From Athripsodes cinereus (lineage: Eukaryota; Arthropoda; Insecta; Trichoptera; Leptoceridae), in contig OX388312.1 of the NCBI GenBank assembly GCA_947579605.1, positions 4,278,001 to 4,342,000 on the forward strand: a DNA stretch of 64,000 nucleotides, read 5' to 3'. How positions within the stretch are numbered: the stretch's first letter is position 1; every line of letters begins with the position of its first letter. Below the pieces are notes generated by a model, which worked only from the letters and a program-made list of their open reading frames with translations, was not told where the DNA came from and did not search any database. Below are positions 1 through 10,116 of the stretch, piece after piece. The position numbers and the translations under genes are program-made.

Positions 1-482
1 TTTGCATTGTTTTTTTTTGTTAGATCATAGTGTTAATAATAAGAAAATAATTTAACAAACTTCACTGGCTTTCAAACCTTACAATATTTAAGTTATACTT
101 AATAATCTGTGATAACTGTTTGTTTGTATTATATCTAATATATAAAAGGAAGTCGTGTGTGTTACAACACTTATAACTCAAGAATGGCTGTACCGATTTG
201 AATGATCTCTGATTTGTTGGATTCTTCTCCGCCCGGAATAAACTATAGGCTATTAAAACATCTTACAAATTCACGGGAAGAAAAAATATGAAGAAAATTA
301 TTTACGCCATACATTTTTAATTTCAAAAATAAAAACAATATGGAGAGTTATTGCGCTGTTAGCGCCCCCACGTCGCCTGTTGCATTGTGCTAAAATAATC
401 CGTAGGTTCTGCTATATTAAGAACCAAATTACTATAACTAATATGAACAAATGTGTACCTACTAATATTTGTTTACTATGAA

Positions 483-898
483 TCGGTAGTTACATGGCAA
501 TAGGTTGTATCTCACTAGAACATAATTTTACAGGAGAGCAAAAACAAAGTTTGCAAAAGAGATATTTCAGCCAAATTTCGAGCATTATATATCAAAATCA
601 AGGTAATTATTATTTCTACAAGATAGATGTAACATTCTCTTAATAATTTCTTCTACAAGATGTATGTAACATTCACTAAATAATTTCTTGCAGTTTAAAA
701 ATATTTGAGTTTTTTTGCCATGTTGATGAAAACAATCTTTCTACATGTAAATAAGTTACGTCCTTTCTCTCTTTATTCTGACTATAAAGAGACATATCCT
801 TTTGCCACATCAAATATTACATTATTTTGAGCATTTTATGGAACAAACTTGAAAACGCAAAAAATGCGAGATACAACCTATTGCCATGTAACTACCGA
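483..898. mobile_element. DNA transposon relic with perfect 31-bp terminal inverted repeats
   Basis: Positions 483-513 and 868-898 are exact reverse complements over 31 bases, starting TCGGTAGTTACATGGCAATA. The 416-bp element has no coding frame of note. Its interior carries an imperfect tandem duplication of about 60 bp (around 615-705) with shared words such as TGTAACATTC and AATAATTTCTT. No clear target duplication is visible, so the superfamily is unknown. It sits inside the Helitron-like element and is therefore younger. Confidence 0.75.
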
Positions 899-1104
899 AT
901 TATTCGACTAATATTTATGTATCGATAGATCTTCTGTCACATAAATGTGGACGTGCACAGATTATATTTGAAATTGTATTTTATTTTTGCAGATGGAAAA
1001 TTATTATTGAACCAAAAATTGTGCTATTAAAGATGAAAATAAGAATGTGTTCATGTAGGTAGTTCTGATGCAAGATTGTGTAGTGAAATTTGCAGACAGA
1101 GAAG

Positions 1105-1170
1105 AAAAATTACGAAGAAAATTATTTACGCCATACATTTTTAATTTCAATAAAAAATGCAATATGGAGA
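1105..1170 (+). repeat. Direct repeat of 290-352 inside the Helitron-like element
   Basis: GAAGAAAATTATTTACGCCA and the following sequence through CAATATGGAGA occurs at about 290-352 and again at about 1108-1170, nearly identical. The repeat brackets the 31-bp-TIR element and suggests a tandem duplication or a second Helitron copy joined to the first. Confidence 0.6.
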
Positions 1171-1454
1171 ATTATACAAAATCAACAATGAAGTTTTTTT
1201 TATAGATTGGCCTATTTATATGATAATTTTTCTATACATTCTCAAATAAGAATCGTTATCCATACAATTTAACATCTGTAGTTCTGATATTTAAATTTTT
1301 AAAAAATCATGGAAAGAATTTTTATAAATTTTAAATGAATAGGTAAAATCTACCTGAAAAAAATTAGTACCTACATAATTATATTACGTAGGTACTGCAG
1401 ATAATTTATAAACAAATCTGAGTTAAGTATAATTGTTCAACATAAATTGTTCAT

Positions 1455-1683
1455 GTCGGCCGGTGTGGCGCGGAGCTCTTTCCTTTGAGTCACGAGGTCC
1501 CGGGTTCGATTCCCGGACAGGGCAAAGTGAAGAATGACCTTTTTCAAATTGTCCTGGGTCTGGGTGTTACATATATATGTATATAGTGCATTGTATATGT
1601 GTGTATCGTCGCGTTAGTACCCATAATCAAGATTCATCTATATTTGGGACTAGCTCGATGTGTGTGAATTGTCTATGTAAAAA
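1455..1683 (+). repeat. tRNA-derived SINE, family A
   Basis: The head (about 1455-1530) looks like a tRNA gene, with the pol III B-box-like GGGTTCGATTCCC followed by its pairing arm. The body follows with GTCCTGGGTCTGGGTGTTAC and a later GTCGCGTTAGTACCCATAAT block. Family-A bodies recur at 8690-9105 and, reversed, at 14370-14460. The 3' end was split by the hAT-like MITE at 1692-2052; AT-rich tail sequence resumes at 2061. Confidence 0.7.
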
Positions 1684-1691
1684 AAATGAAT

Positions 1692-2052
1692 GTAACTTTC
1701 GCAGTTTAGCGGCCCCACCCGTTGTCGAGTACTTTTTTTCCATAGAAAAGGTAATATTTTTGAAACTTGAGGAAATTGTTGCCATATGTAGAATTATTTT
1801 AATTTGCCGGCAAAAAAAATCCACTTCGAAAATTAATTTCCTAAAATTCCGTACATATTACTCGACAACGGGTGGGGCCGCTCAAGTTTCATAGTTGCGA
1901 ATTTTTTTTCCTATAAAAGAATTTTCCAAAAATTTGGTGACCAAAAAATAATTCACCATATGGCAACAATTTCCTTAAGTTTCGAAAATATTACTTTTTC
2001 TATGGAAAAAAGTAGTCGACAACGGGTGGGGCCGCTAAACTGCGAAAGTTCC
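1692..2052. mobile_element. hAT-like MITE with long inverted repeats and 8-bp target duplication
   Basis: AAATGAAT occurs immediately before (1684-1691) and after (2053-2060). Between the copies, about 95 bp at each end are imperfect inverted repeats, beginning GTAACTTTCGCAGTTTAGCG on the left, and containing the G+C-rich block GCGGCCCCACCCGTTGTCGA. An 8-bp duplication is the hAT hallmark. A third copy of the G+C-rich terminal block lies internally (about 1858-1890) in the orientation of the right end, so the element may be a composite. No transposase is encoded. Confidence 0.75.
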
Positions 2053-2099
2053 AAATGAATTATATTTTTTTACACTATACCTTCGATGACACACTTTGA

Positions 2100-2340
2100 C
2101 AATTACGGGAGTTTGTAAAGAGATTAATAACATTAATCATTCATAAAGTCAGTGGGAGAGGGCAGAAGATAGGGCAGGTGTCGAACATGTGTGTTGAAAG
2201 GCTTGGTTTGGAGTGGCCAGAGGTCCTGGAAGCAGCGGTGGACAGTTATCTCTGGAGGAGATACTTAGGGGCAATGGGCCCCCGACCGAACTAGGACAAG
2301 GGGAAGAAGATGTATGTATGAAATCGTTCATTGATTCTTA
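2100..2340 (+). other. G+C-richer segment inside the Helitron-like element, origin unknown
   Basis: From about 2145 to 2310 the base composition is clearly richer in G and C than the surroundings, for example GGAGTGGCCAGAGGTCCTGG. It reads open in more than one frame on both strands, but no product is recognised. It lies just before the Helitron 3' terminus, where captured host fragments often sit; capture is an inference only. Confidence 0.35.
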
Positions 2341-2388
2341 GGCGGTACGAAGTTCGCCGGGCCAGCTAGTTAATTAAATAAAATATAA

Positions 2389-2505
2389 ATAGGGGACTTT
2401 GCTGGTCCATTATGTATCGATTTGTAAAATTATGTTTACATTATTTATGATACGACTGTTTGTATCCCTGTTAAAATTTAAATAAATAAATAAATAAATA
2501 AAACG
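2389..2505 (+). repeat. 3' tail of a non-LTR retrotransposon
   Basis: The sequence ends in a tandem (AAAT)n run at about 2478-2503, preceded by unstructured AT-rich DNA. This is the usual 3' end of the LINE tails seen many times in this window. No coding part remains. Confidence 0.4.
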
Positions 2506-2660
2506 GTATAGTAATACTGGTAAGCATAAATATTGGAAATTTTGAATACCTAGATCAAAGACATAACACAAAATAATTCTGTGCACAAAAAAATAAAAAC
2601 ATAATATCCATCAAATATGATATTCATCGCTCGTTTTTGAAAAAGACAAGTAAATGTACA

Positions 2661-2923
2661 AATATTCAGGTGTAAATTTAACACATGAAACTACCATATA
2701 AGGCTTAGAAAAGACAACGTCACCTTATTCGTATAGCTTAATTGGACAAAGCACTCCTCCCGACAAGGTTAAGAGATGCGGGTTCAATTCACTACCGAAT
2801 AAGGTGACGTTGTCTTTTCTAAACCTTATATGGTAGTTTCATGTGTTAAATTTACATATATGACCTCATACAATGGTTCAATTGTAAAAATACATCGATA
2901 AACAATTAATATTCAGGTGTAAA
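2661..2923 (+). repeat. Fold-back tRNA-derived SINE with 16-bp target duplication
   Basis: Two arms of 61 nt (2671-2731 and 2796-2856) are inverted copies with one mismatch. The 64-nt loop is a tRNA-like head, with an A-box-like TAGCTTAATTGG and a B-box-like GGTTCAATTC. The direct repeat AATATTCAGGTGTAAA occurs at 2661-2676 and 2908-2923 and looks like a target-site duplication. Head plus right arm resemble a normal SINE; a reversed relative lies at 23606-23690. The left arm therefore appears to be an extra inverted copy of the SINE body. Confidence 0.75.
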
Positions 2924-3599
2924 GCGAATCTGTTACTTGAAAATACTTTTGTAATTATCTTGAGAGATGTTGCTGGAGCTGCTGCTCTCAGAATATAATT
3001 ATTTTGAAAACTTCACTTTGTACATACATAATATCATCGCAAAGACGATTAAGTTTAAATTTTGTATCATTTCTGTGTTTAAAATCTTCAAGATCAACTT
3101 AGTTCAAAAGATTTCATCAAAAATCTCAGTCGACTGAGCAACAAGTTATGAAAATCTACACATTCAAATCAGCCCGTTTGTATATAGGTATATGTTTCCT
3201 CAAAGGACTCCGTAATAAGGAGAGACAGGGATAAATTAAAAATACACAGTATTCGAGGTCTCATCCTCTGGACAGGCTTAGAGTTAAAACATTTTAAATA
3301 TCTAATTCATTGCAAGAGATTTAAGTATTATTAGGTTTTAGTGGAAATTAAAAATATATGTCACGATGGAACATGCCTATAGAACTGTCAAAAGTATTTT
3401 AATCGTGGTGTTGCCAATTTTTAAATAATTTCCTCAAATTTTTACCATCTCTTAGGAGTAGTACTTAATATGCTATCTACAATTGCTAATTTTCAATTTG
3501 ATGTAAATTTCCTGAATGAAGCCGGGTGAAATTACTTTAGTAAAATATAATATTTGAGTCTATTTGTATGTTTGCTTATAAAATGATCTTGAATGTCCC
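2924..3599. other. AT-rich DNA without recognisable features
   Basis: No convincing coding frame, RNA gene or repeat end was seen. Either intergenic DNA or an upstream intron of the DIP-like gene. Confidence 0.5.
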
Positions 3600-4030
3600 T
3601 TTTGGGAGGGTTTAATGTTTTCACACCATTCAGGCACTAGTGCCTCTCGGACTCGCGCCCTCTGAACGCCAATTAACAGGTTTCTGGACAACTCACCTCG
3701 GCCTTCTGTTCCTACCAATTTGTATACATCATTTATTTATTCGATATTATTTCTGTTTTATTACTTGTGTTATTCTTGTCCTGTTCTATATATTTTTTAC
3801 TAAATTGTTATTATTTTATGTTTCATTAAATAAACATCTTTCAAAAGGGACATTGAAGAGAGAGTGTTACTTAAAAGATTCCCACGATGGCGGTTTTGGC
3901 CGGTTGGCCCTTCAGGCCTGCCCAATGGCCCGCCCGTGATGACTAATTTAGTTTAATTATGCGGATAAATAGGAGTTCACAACTCTTGAGATATCCGGGT
4001 GGAGGTGGGCTTCTTTTCAATGATTCGAAC
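3600..4030 (+). repeat. Interspersed repeat, class unknown
   Basis: A G+C-richer patch (3630-3715 and 3885-3945) flanks an AT-rich stretch with AATAAA-like words. The block GCGGATAAATAGGAGTTCAC followed by ATATCCGGGTGG (about 3960-4005) recurs reversed at about 11890-11945, showing it is a dispersed repeat. The 99-codon frame at 3640-3939 has no recognised motif and is probably not a gene. Confidence 0.4.
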
Positions 4031-5666
4031 TAAAATAAGAACGTTCCTTAATTTTATAATTAAGGTCACTTAAGTAAAATTCGTATTTTATATGATATTT
4101 TAGAGTTAATAGTTTATTCGTCTGCAACGAGTTTAAATTTTCTTATATAAAATTCTTCATGTTTCTTGTTTGATTGACTTGTATTTATCAAAATTATAAT
4201 AATCATGGATTATTTTATTGATTAAATCTCCGTGATTAAGTAAATCTAGGCGTTTCAAAAAATATATATGTACTTATTATGAAAAAATCATCAATATTTT
4301 TATGGTCGAATATAATATAGCAATAATATTGGCAATGCAAATGTAAATGTACAAGTATATCACTAAATGTTTTTTGTCAGTTTTCATGTTTCTTCAAAGA
4401 CACCGGGCTAAAACGCTAGTAAATAATAATTAAGTGTAAAGTCATGCAAACTTTATCATGTCTGAAATACAACTTGAGTTCTTCTTGAGAAATTCCAGTT
4501 TAATGATAGCGCTCCAATGAGTTATTAAGTAATGAGAAAATTTAATATAGCAAATTATTGTTTATAAATAAATAAATTATATATTAACTAAGTTTCATCT
4601 ACAAGATTTGATTAATTAATTTGTAAATATGATATATTTTATATCTCTACGTCCATCTATATCATCACGGAATCTCCTGCTAGAGATTCGCATGATCGAG
4701 TAAAAGGTTCGTGGCTTGAAACCCGCTACCGATCTATTCTGGCTTTCACTATACAAGCTATTACTTAGTGCGAGGGCTAGATGTAAGAAATCGGAACATA
4801 GTAATAATCTCGCTAGTGCATATCACCTCAATATTTTGTATTTTATGTTTTTGTAATCTCTCTTATAAAATGGCTACATTAAAAAAGATAAAACAAATAC
4901 ATAAAAAGGGGTGTATTATAACCTACTTCCGATAGCCGCACAGCCCACATTGACCTCCGAAACAATAGATCTCCAAGTCTTTCGATCTTGGATTCTGGAT
5001 TTACAGTCGTCTTTACTTTGAGTTCCTTCAGATCTCGATTGATGTTTTTTTTGTAATTTTTGCTTCGAAATTCTACCTTACAATCTATTGCTTTCTGGTA
5101 TACCTACCTTGTAAAGTGGGCTTATTGTAAACCTTGAATGTATCTTTTTTTAAGTAATGTTTTTTACACAATTTTTTCATTTTCTTTTTATTCAAGAGAT
5201 AGCCAACACATTAAATGAAATAGAATATTAAAATTATTTCTCAAAATCTTCCAATGACGAACGAATTATATAAGAAGAACCTTTCCTGTGACCAATAATC
5301 CTACACACTTAACGGAAGTGTTATTATTCTTCTATCGAGCTGTCAATAAAACAAATTCAAAGTGTCATTTAGCAAATATTTGACATCAAGTTACACTTAG
5401 TATTTCAGAGAACTACAAAATCAAAGATATACTTAGATACATTCAAAATAATACCAATGCTATTTGTGAGCTATTTATACTCGTATGTATTGCATCTGTG
5501 TTGAATTAAGGAAAAATATCGCTAAAAAACTATTGCATATCGGTCTAATGTTAATAAATGTATTTGTATTTGTAGTCGATGTTGTCTACCGACGATACTT
5601 GGTGTAAGTTCATACAAAAAAGATGAACCAGTACATACATATAAATCCTTTGCTTTCTTTACTTAG
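4031..5666. other. AT-rich DNA upstream of the first visible DIP exon
   Basis: Probably intron of the DIP-like gene, because the exon at 5667 starts inside the first Ig domain. I looked for an exon with a signal peptide or the first Ig1 cysteine and saw none. A SINE-like patch near 4670-4760 (GGCTTGAAACCCGCTACC resembles a weak B box) is uncertain. Confidence 0.45.
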
Positions 5667-5874
5667 GTGGCGTGGGTCCGTGTTGACACGCAGACAATCT
5701 TAAGCATTCATCACAACATTATATCCCAGAATCCTCGCATCAGTCTATCCTACAACGATCACAGATCCTGGTATCTTCACATCAAGAACGTCCAGGAGGG
5801 TGACAGAGGATGGTACATGTGCCAGGTGAATACGGATCCAATGAGATCAAGGCAGGGATATCTGCAGGTTGTGG
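5667..5874 (+). CDS. DIP/lachesin-like Ig-superfamily protein, exon encoding the end of Ig domain 1
   Basis: First visible exon of a cell-surface Ig protein of the Dpr-interacting-protein/lachesin family, which bind Dpr partners or each other to guide neuronal wiring and septate contacts. It encodes 69 residues with the family pattern VAWVRVDTQTILSIHHN and then GWYMCQVNTDPM, the latter holding the second cysteine of Ig1; it ends GYLQVV. A TTTACTTAG acceptor precedes it and GTAAGT follows. The gene continues at 9961-10116, 10655-10783, 10879-11016, 11334-11483, 11621-11695, 13081-13161 and 19724-19923. All seven junctions are phase 1 and joined frames stay open, giving about 378 residues. The signal peptide and first half of Ig1 lie in exons not seen here. 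Which DIP paralogue it is cannot be decided by eye. Confidence 0.93.
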
Positions 5875-5992
5875 GTAAGTTTATTTGATATATTATTTCT
5901 TTAATTCCTTACTTGATCACTTCGGTATCTATATCAAATATCAACAAATTACCCTATTTTTTTTAAAGCGATATTAGTAATCTTGAAATAAT

Positions 5993-6113
5993 TTATTTAT
6001 TTATTTATTTATTATTACAATATACGGCGTGAGCCTTTTACATGTATAAAATAAAATTGTACCTATACCTAAATAATGTATGGCAAAACAACGTTTGCCG
6101 GGTCAGCTAGTAT
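5993..6113. mobile_element. LINE tail followed by a Helitron 3' end
   Basis: A (TTTA)n run at 5993-6015 followed by CGGCGTGAGCCTTTTAC is a minus-strand LINE tail of a type repeated at 19018 and 19258. Next, GGCAAAACAACGTTTGCC (6082-6099) forms a hairpin followed by GGGTCAGCTAG, ending at 6110 with CTAG. This matches the Helitron 3' terminus at 2341-2369. The rest of that Helitron is not recognisable upstream. Confidence 0.6.
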
Positions 6114-6146
6114 CCTATAAAAGAAATGTGTCAGTATTTTTTTTAA

Positions 6147-6275
6147 AGATGTATTTGAGTTTTTGTTCTAAGCCCGAAATAATTTTATATATCTTTCACA
6201 GTAAGCTAAAACCCTGTGTGGTGAAAGTGTGCATGAGGCCGAGACTCTACGTCCAGGCTACCAACGAATTCGTAT
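6147..6275 (-). repeat. tRNA-derived SINE, family B, partial
   Basis: Minus-strand partial copy of the family seen in full at 16044-16225. The body (AGTAAGCTAAAACCCTGTGT region) and part of the tRNA-like head (GAGGCCGAGACTCTACGTCC) remain, but the B-box part is deleted. It lies in the first visible intron of the DIP-like gene. Confidence 0.65.
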
Positions 6276-7123
6276 AATAAAATAATACGTAAAATGAATT
6301 AAAAAATCTAAAATTTAGCGATAAGGTAACTTACCTATTATTAATGATTTATTTTTATGGCACGGAGATCATGACCCGTACGATCATTAAATTCATTGAG
6401 TCTACAGGCTGCTCCACTTGGGGGCAATGCCATGATGGTGAAGATAGATAAATAGACAGCTTTTTTTAAAAAAAAAATCTAAATTATTCTTCATAAACAA
6501 CATTTTTAATTACCTAATATAGCCAGATGTTGGTCACTTTTTATACACGTATACGGCATTTAACGTTTTGATTGTAAAATAATATTGATCGCTATTAATA
6601 AAAGAACAAAGTAATAATGAATTGAATTGGTTTTTGTTGAAATGTCAATAGAAAGTAATAAAATACAAGACGAAACTTTTTACTGTATGATAATTTCAGT
6701 TGTGACTTTGATTATAATATTATTACGACCTACTTTTCGCATGAAAATCACATAAAAGTTGCCTACATAATTTAGATTGCTAGTATGCTTTTTAGTTCGT
6801 TTATAGATATATCCAAATAAGAACAGAAAAATAATACCTACTCTTTTACGTGTCCTGTCGGGTCCCCCTGACGTTAACTACCTTTTTGGAGAAAGTTTCC
6901 TTATCCTGGGCGGTACGAAACAGCTCCCCTACAGTTCTGATGCCGGTCCATTCTCGGATGTTTCAAAGTCAGGATACATGTCTTCTGCCGATCCCTTTGC
7001 GGCCTTTGGTCTTTCCATTCATACCTTCCATACCGACTCTTATTCTTCAAGAATTTTGAAGATAGATGCTTTATCTGTGTTTCACATTTTGTTACAAAGT
7101 ACAATAATTGTAATTTTTTTTTA
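6276..7123. other. Intron DNA, AT-rich
   Basis: Contains a SINE-C-like fragment near 6360-6450 (GGGGCAATGCCATGATGG) and a patch of richer composition at 6850-7030 whose open frames match nothing I recognise. No splice-flanked Ig exon was seen. Confidence 0.4.
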
Positions 7124-7290
7124 AAGATATATCTGGGTTTTGTTATAAACCTAAATACAAACTTATACACCTTTTATAGTAAGCTAAAAGCTTGTGTCGT
7201 GAAAGCGTAGTTTGTCGGCACCTAGAATCGAATCGCGGACCCCTTATTCACGAGGCCGAGATTCTACCTCCAGGCTACCGATGAACTCAA
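7124..7290 (-). repeat. tRNA-derived SINE, family B
   Basis: Minus-strand copy. Body TATCTGGGTTTTGTTATAAA, then AGCTAAAAGCTTGTGTCGTG, then the reversed B box and A box (GAGGCCGAGATTCTACCTCC). Nearly the same sequence occurs at 37163-37345 and 63552-63722. Confidence 0.75.
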
Positions 7291-7967
7291 TATTGAAGTT
7301 TATTTCAATTACAAGCAAAATAAACCAAATTAAGGATTATCTCAAGATAAGCGTCTTCCTGAGAGTACCTACATATATTACAACATTGGGCCTAAGAATA
7401 CATAAAATTATAACTTGGTAATATTTATGTGTTTTTATTTAAAAAATCAATGTTAAATTCTATCGTATACCGTCGATTGGGAACATTTCCGCAAACACAA
7501 GCGCATTTATTTCTGATTTTATTATTTCTTGAGCAACGCCAGATATAAACGGTGGTAATAAAATAAAAATATTCTCGTTAAGAAATATTCGGTTTGGGGG
7601 TAGGCAATTTGATGTGGGGTCTGTTATTGGTTGGATGTATCGATAGCTCCCAACTACTTTCACAAATATTTTTATAAAGAACGCAATAATATTTCTTTGT
7701 CTATGATAAAGCATCGCGTGTCGTCCACAGTAGCTACAATTCATAATATTACACACGGGAAAATGTTATTTGGATCTGTTATTTTTATGTGTATTAGAAA
7801 GAACAATATGCGTATAACAAGAATTGTTATTTTTATGATACGAAAGGGCAATATGGCGGGACTTAATTATCGAGATACGTACCTGAAGATACGTTTGGAA
7901 AACGTGTAATAAAGTGTTCAAATATAATTTATGAATAAAGATTTAATAAAATTGATATTGAAATAGA
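7291..7967. other. Intron DNA, unassigned
   Basis: Two overlapping opposite-strand open frames of 92-98 codons occur at 7460-7909. Neither contains a motif I recognise, and the region has no splice context linking it to the DIP-like gene. Possibly an old transposon relic. Confidence 0.35.
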
Positions 7968-8290
7968 TCATCATTGACATCTCTGTCAGTCCCTCAATTC
8001 TGAGGACCGTGACTAACATGCCTCGTTTTATAAATCATCTGTCTCCACCTTGAGCGATCCTTCGCCATGTGCAGGGCCACGTGCAGTGAGCTCTTTGTGG
8101 CCTCCTTAATTTGGTCGTTCCATCTTGCTGGTACGTGCCCCCTTCCAAGTCTTCCTTCCACAGCCCCAGTTATAAGCACTCTTTTCAGGTTCTCAGGCTC
8201 CCTTCTCACAATGTGCCCGAAATATCGCAAGACGCGCTGTCTGCATATAGTTGAGAGTCGTGTAGAAATATTCCCTGAGAAAATAGAAAA
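7968..8290 (-). pseudogene. RTE/BovB-like LINE, C-terminal relic
   Basis: The minus strand encodes MRYFGHIVRREPENLKRVL, then a glycine/arginine-rich stretch, a WNDQIKE motif and a KDRSRWRQM motif. This is the conserved extreme C-terminus of endonuclease-reverse-transcriptase LINEs. The polymerase and endonuclease domains are absent, so it is a dead 3' fragment lying in an intron. Confidence 0.75.
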
Positions 8291-8689
8291 AAATCCTGTG
8301 TGTGACGATACGATATTCTTAAAATATATATAAAATATTCAGATTTAAGCTCATCAATGGTTTATGAAAAAATAACAGTGACTGAATGATGTAGTCATCC
8401 CTGATTCAGCATTGAGGTAACTAACGATAAATTTCTTTTTACATAAAAATAAACATTACCACAATTGTAATAACGAGTTGGTAACTTTCAAAGAATGGAA
8501 ATATTTTGATGGAAACCCGCGCATGGTGAATGTATTAAGTAGGTATACTTGTATAGGTATTATTATTATTCGTGGGAGCAAATTTCACAGGTAATGAAAC
8601 ATTTTCATGATCGCTATTCCACAATTTAATAGTATTATTATAACATACCTAGTACGTATTAATACGTAGTCAGACGGCTGATATGGTGT

Positions 8690-9105
8690 GGAGTCGGTAA
8701 CGCTTTTTTACCTATGAGACATGACAAAATGAAAATAGACCTGTTCCAAATTGTTCTGGGTCTGGATGTTAATGTTAAACTATAAATACTATACCATCAT
8801 GGCATATCCCACAAGTGAGGTAGTCAGCTGCTGTCCTCTCCGTGCCAACAAAAAAAGAACTCATTCAGGATGGGTTGCAAACCACATCGCTGACTTTAAG
8901 ATGTAAAATTTCTTTATTTTTTCGAACATCTGCCTTTTGCAGGACATAAAAAAACTAACGGAAAAGAGTAGGAGACCAATCTTTGCCGGATGCTCCATGG
9001 TCAATATTTGATGCATTATTTATGGTCGTCGCGTTAGTATCCATGATAAAAATTCATATCTTAATTTGGGACTGGATTGAACTGTGTGAATTGTATATAC
9101 AATTG
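8690..9105 (+). repeat. SINE family A copy split by a SINE family C insertion
   Basis: The first half (8690-8770) ends in GTTCCAAATTGTTCTGGGTC. The second half resumes at about 9028 with GTCGCGTTAGTATCCATGAT and TTTGGGACTGGATTG, exactly the order found uninterrupted at 1520-1660. The head is too decayed for A/B boxes. Confidence 0.65.
8775..9027 (+). repeat. Short interspersed repeat, family C
   Basis: Begins near ACCATCATGGCATATCCCAC and ends near ACCAATCTTTGCCGGATG, with GTCCTCTCCGTGCCAAC and CTGCCTTTTGCAGGACA between. The same order of blocks recurs at 33829-34043, 21598-21725, 42215-42365 and 60835-61020, and reversed at 21095-21240, 26285-26515, 41630-41800 and 63005-63205. It interrupts an older SINE A. 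Confidence 0.7.
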
Positions 9106-9960
9106 TTCATGTTATATTCCAGTTATTATAACTAGCGTTGTATAGGATAATAAAACACCTAGATGAGAATATACACTTAGGTAGATACATAATACATATC
9201 TATAAAATATCAAATAACCGTCTAATATTATTCTTGTTATGGTCCGCTAGTCTTGAATTTCATTGCACATGTTCGCTCACTATGAACGAGAGTTCAAATA
9301 GACGGGTTATCATTTGCTTTACTTCGTTCTGCTTAACGGTTATAAAGGTTATATAAACAAATGCACATACATATACACTTATAGACATACTCTAATATTT
9401 GTTAGAATGCAACATTACAGTTTAGAGTTTTTGAAACCAAATCTGGATTATAACTAGCAAATGCCGTCAAAGTAAACATATTAAGACCGTGTCGTAAAGG
9501 TAGGGTAGGACGTCAGTGAGAAGATTCTTTGTAAAAATTAGAGAGAGTAGCTAAATGAAAGTACTTAGGTACTTATTCAAAAAATCTAAATTCTTAACAC
9601 ACACCTTATCTTCCTGTAGTTTTGATATTTTAAGTAATATTAATCAGTTTCTTTCTTTAAATGATAAAATATATTCAAATAGCGCGTGCTCCTCCAAAAC
9701 AGCAAGAACTAAACTTACGTTTGTAGAAAACTTCATTACGTATGAATTATGGGGTTGCCACTTCTAAAAAAATTTAACAATACTACCAGTAATCAGTTAC
9801 AGAAAAATATAGGTCGTTTTTTGTTTTAATATCAAAAATACTTCAAGTAATATGTAAATTAGGTTTTTTTGAGAACATTAGTTTGGCCGCTCTGATGAAC
9901 CAAATTGATATTACAAATTTATAACACATGTTTTCAAAACTTCTCGTTCTTTCGATACAG
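9106..9960. other. Intron DNA without clear features
   Basis: AT-rich intron upstream of the Ig2 exon; short open frames at 9138-9356 and 9555-9767 have no recognisable motif. Confidence 0.45.
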
Positions 9961-10116
9961 TGCCTCCGGCCATTTTGGACCACAAGACCTCCACAGACAT
10001 GGTTGTGAGAGAAGGCTCCAATGTGACGCTGGTCTGCAAGGCTGCAGGGTATCCTGAGCCATATGTTATGTGGAGGAGGGAGGATGGAGAGGATATCAAC
10101 TATAATGGAGACAATG
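9961..10116 (+). CDS. DIP/lachesin-like protein, exon for the first half of Ig domain 2
   Basis: Joins the previous exon in phase 1 to read VPPAILDHKTSTDMVVREG, then SNVTLVCKAAGYPEPYVMW, then a glutamate-rich turn. VPP.I at the Ig1-Ig2 boundary, the VTLVC first cysteine and the core tryptophan of VMWRRE are the usual landmarks of this family. NVT is a potential N-glycosylation site. The acceptor is TTCGATACAG and the donor GTGAGA. Confidence 0.93.

Larger units (their letters stand above)
134..2369 (+). mobile_element. Helitron-like element, non-autonomous, with later insertions
   Basis: The left end begins TCTAATATATAAAAGGAAGT at 134 and continues into a stretch around 170-200 (ATAACTCAAGAATGGCTG, then an ACCGATTT) that matches my recollection of a widespread insect Helitron 5' end. 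The right end has a short hairpin (GGCG at 2341-2344 pairing with CGCC at 2355-2358) followed by GCCAGCTAG, so the element ends in the CTAG form of the Helitron CTRR terminus at 2366-2369. Helitrons are rolling-circle elements without target duplications, so the ends rest on these signals alone. No Rep/helicase coding is visible; it would depend on an autonomous relative. The interior holds at least three younger insertions (483-898, 1455-1683, 1692-2052). Confidence 0.7.

Noticed and set aside
1455..1530. Possible functional tRNA gene
   Set aside because: The cloverleaf is incomplete and the sequence belongs to a dispersed SINE family.
1577..1894. 105-codon open frame on the plus strand
   Set aside because: It runs across the junction of a SINE tail and a hAT-like MITE; the open frame is a by-product of the repeats.
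3640..3939. 99-codon open frame with hydrophobic stretches
   Set aside because: Lies in a dispersed repeat, has no recognised domain and no splice or promoter context.
7460..7909. Overlapping opposite-strand frames that might be a transposase relic
   Set aside because: No catalytic or DNA-binding motif could be found in either frame.
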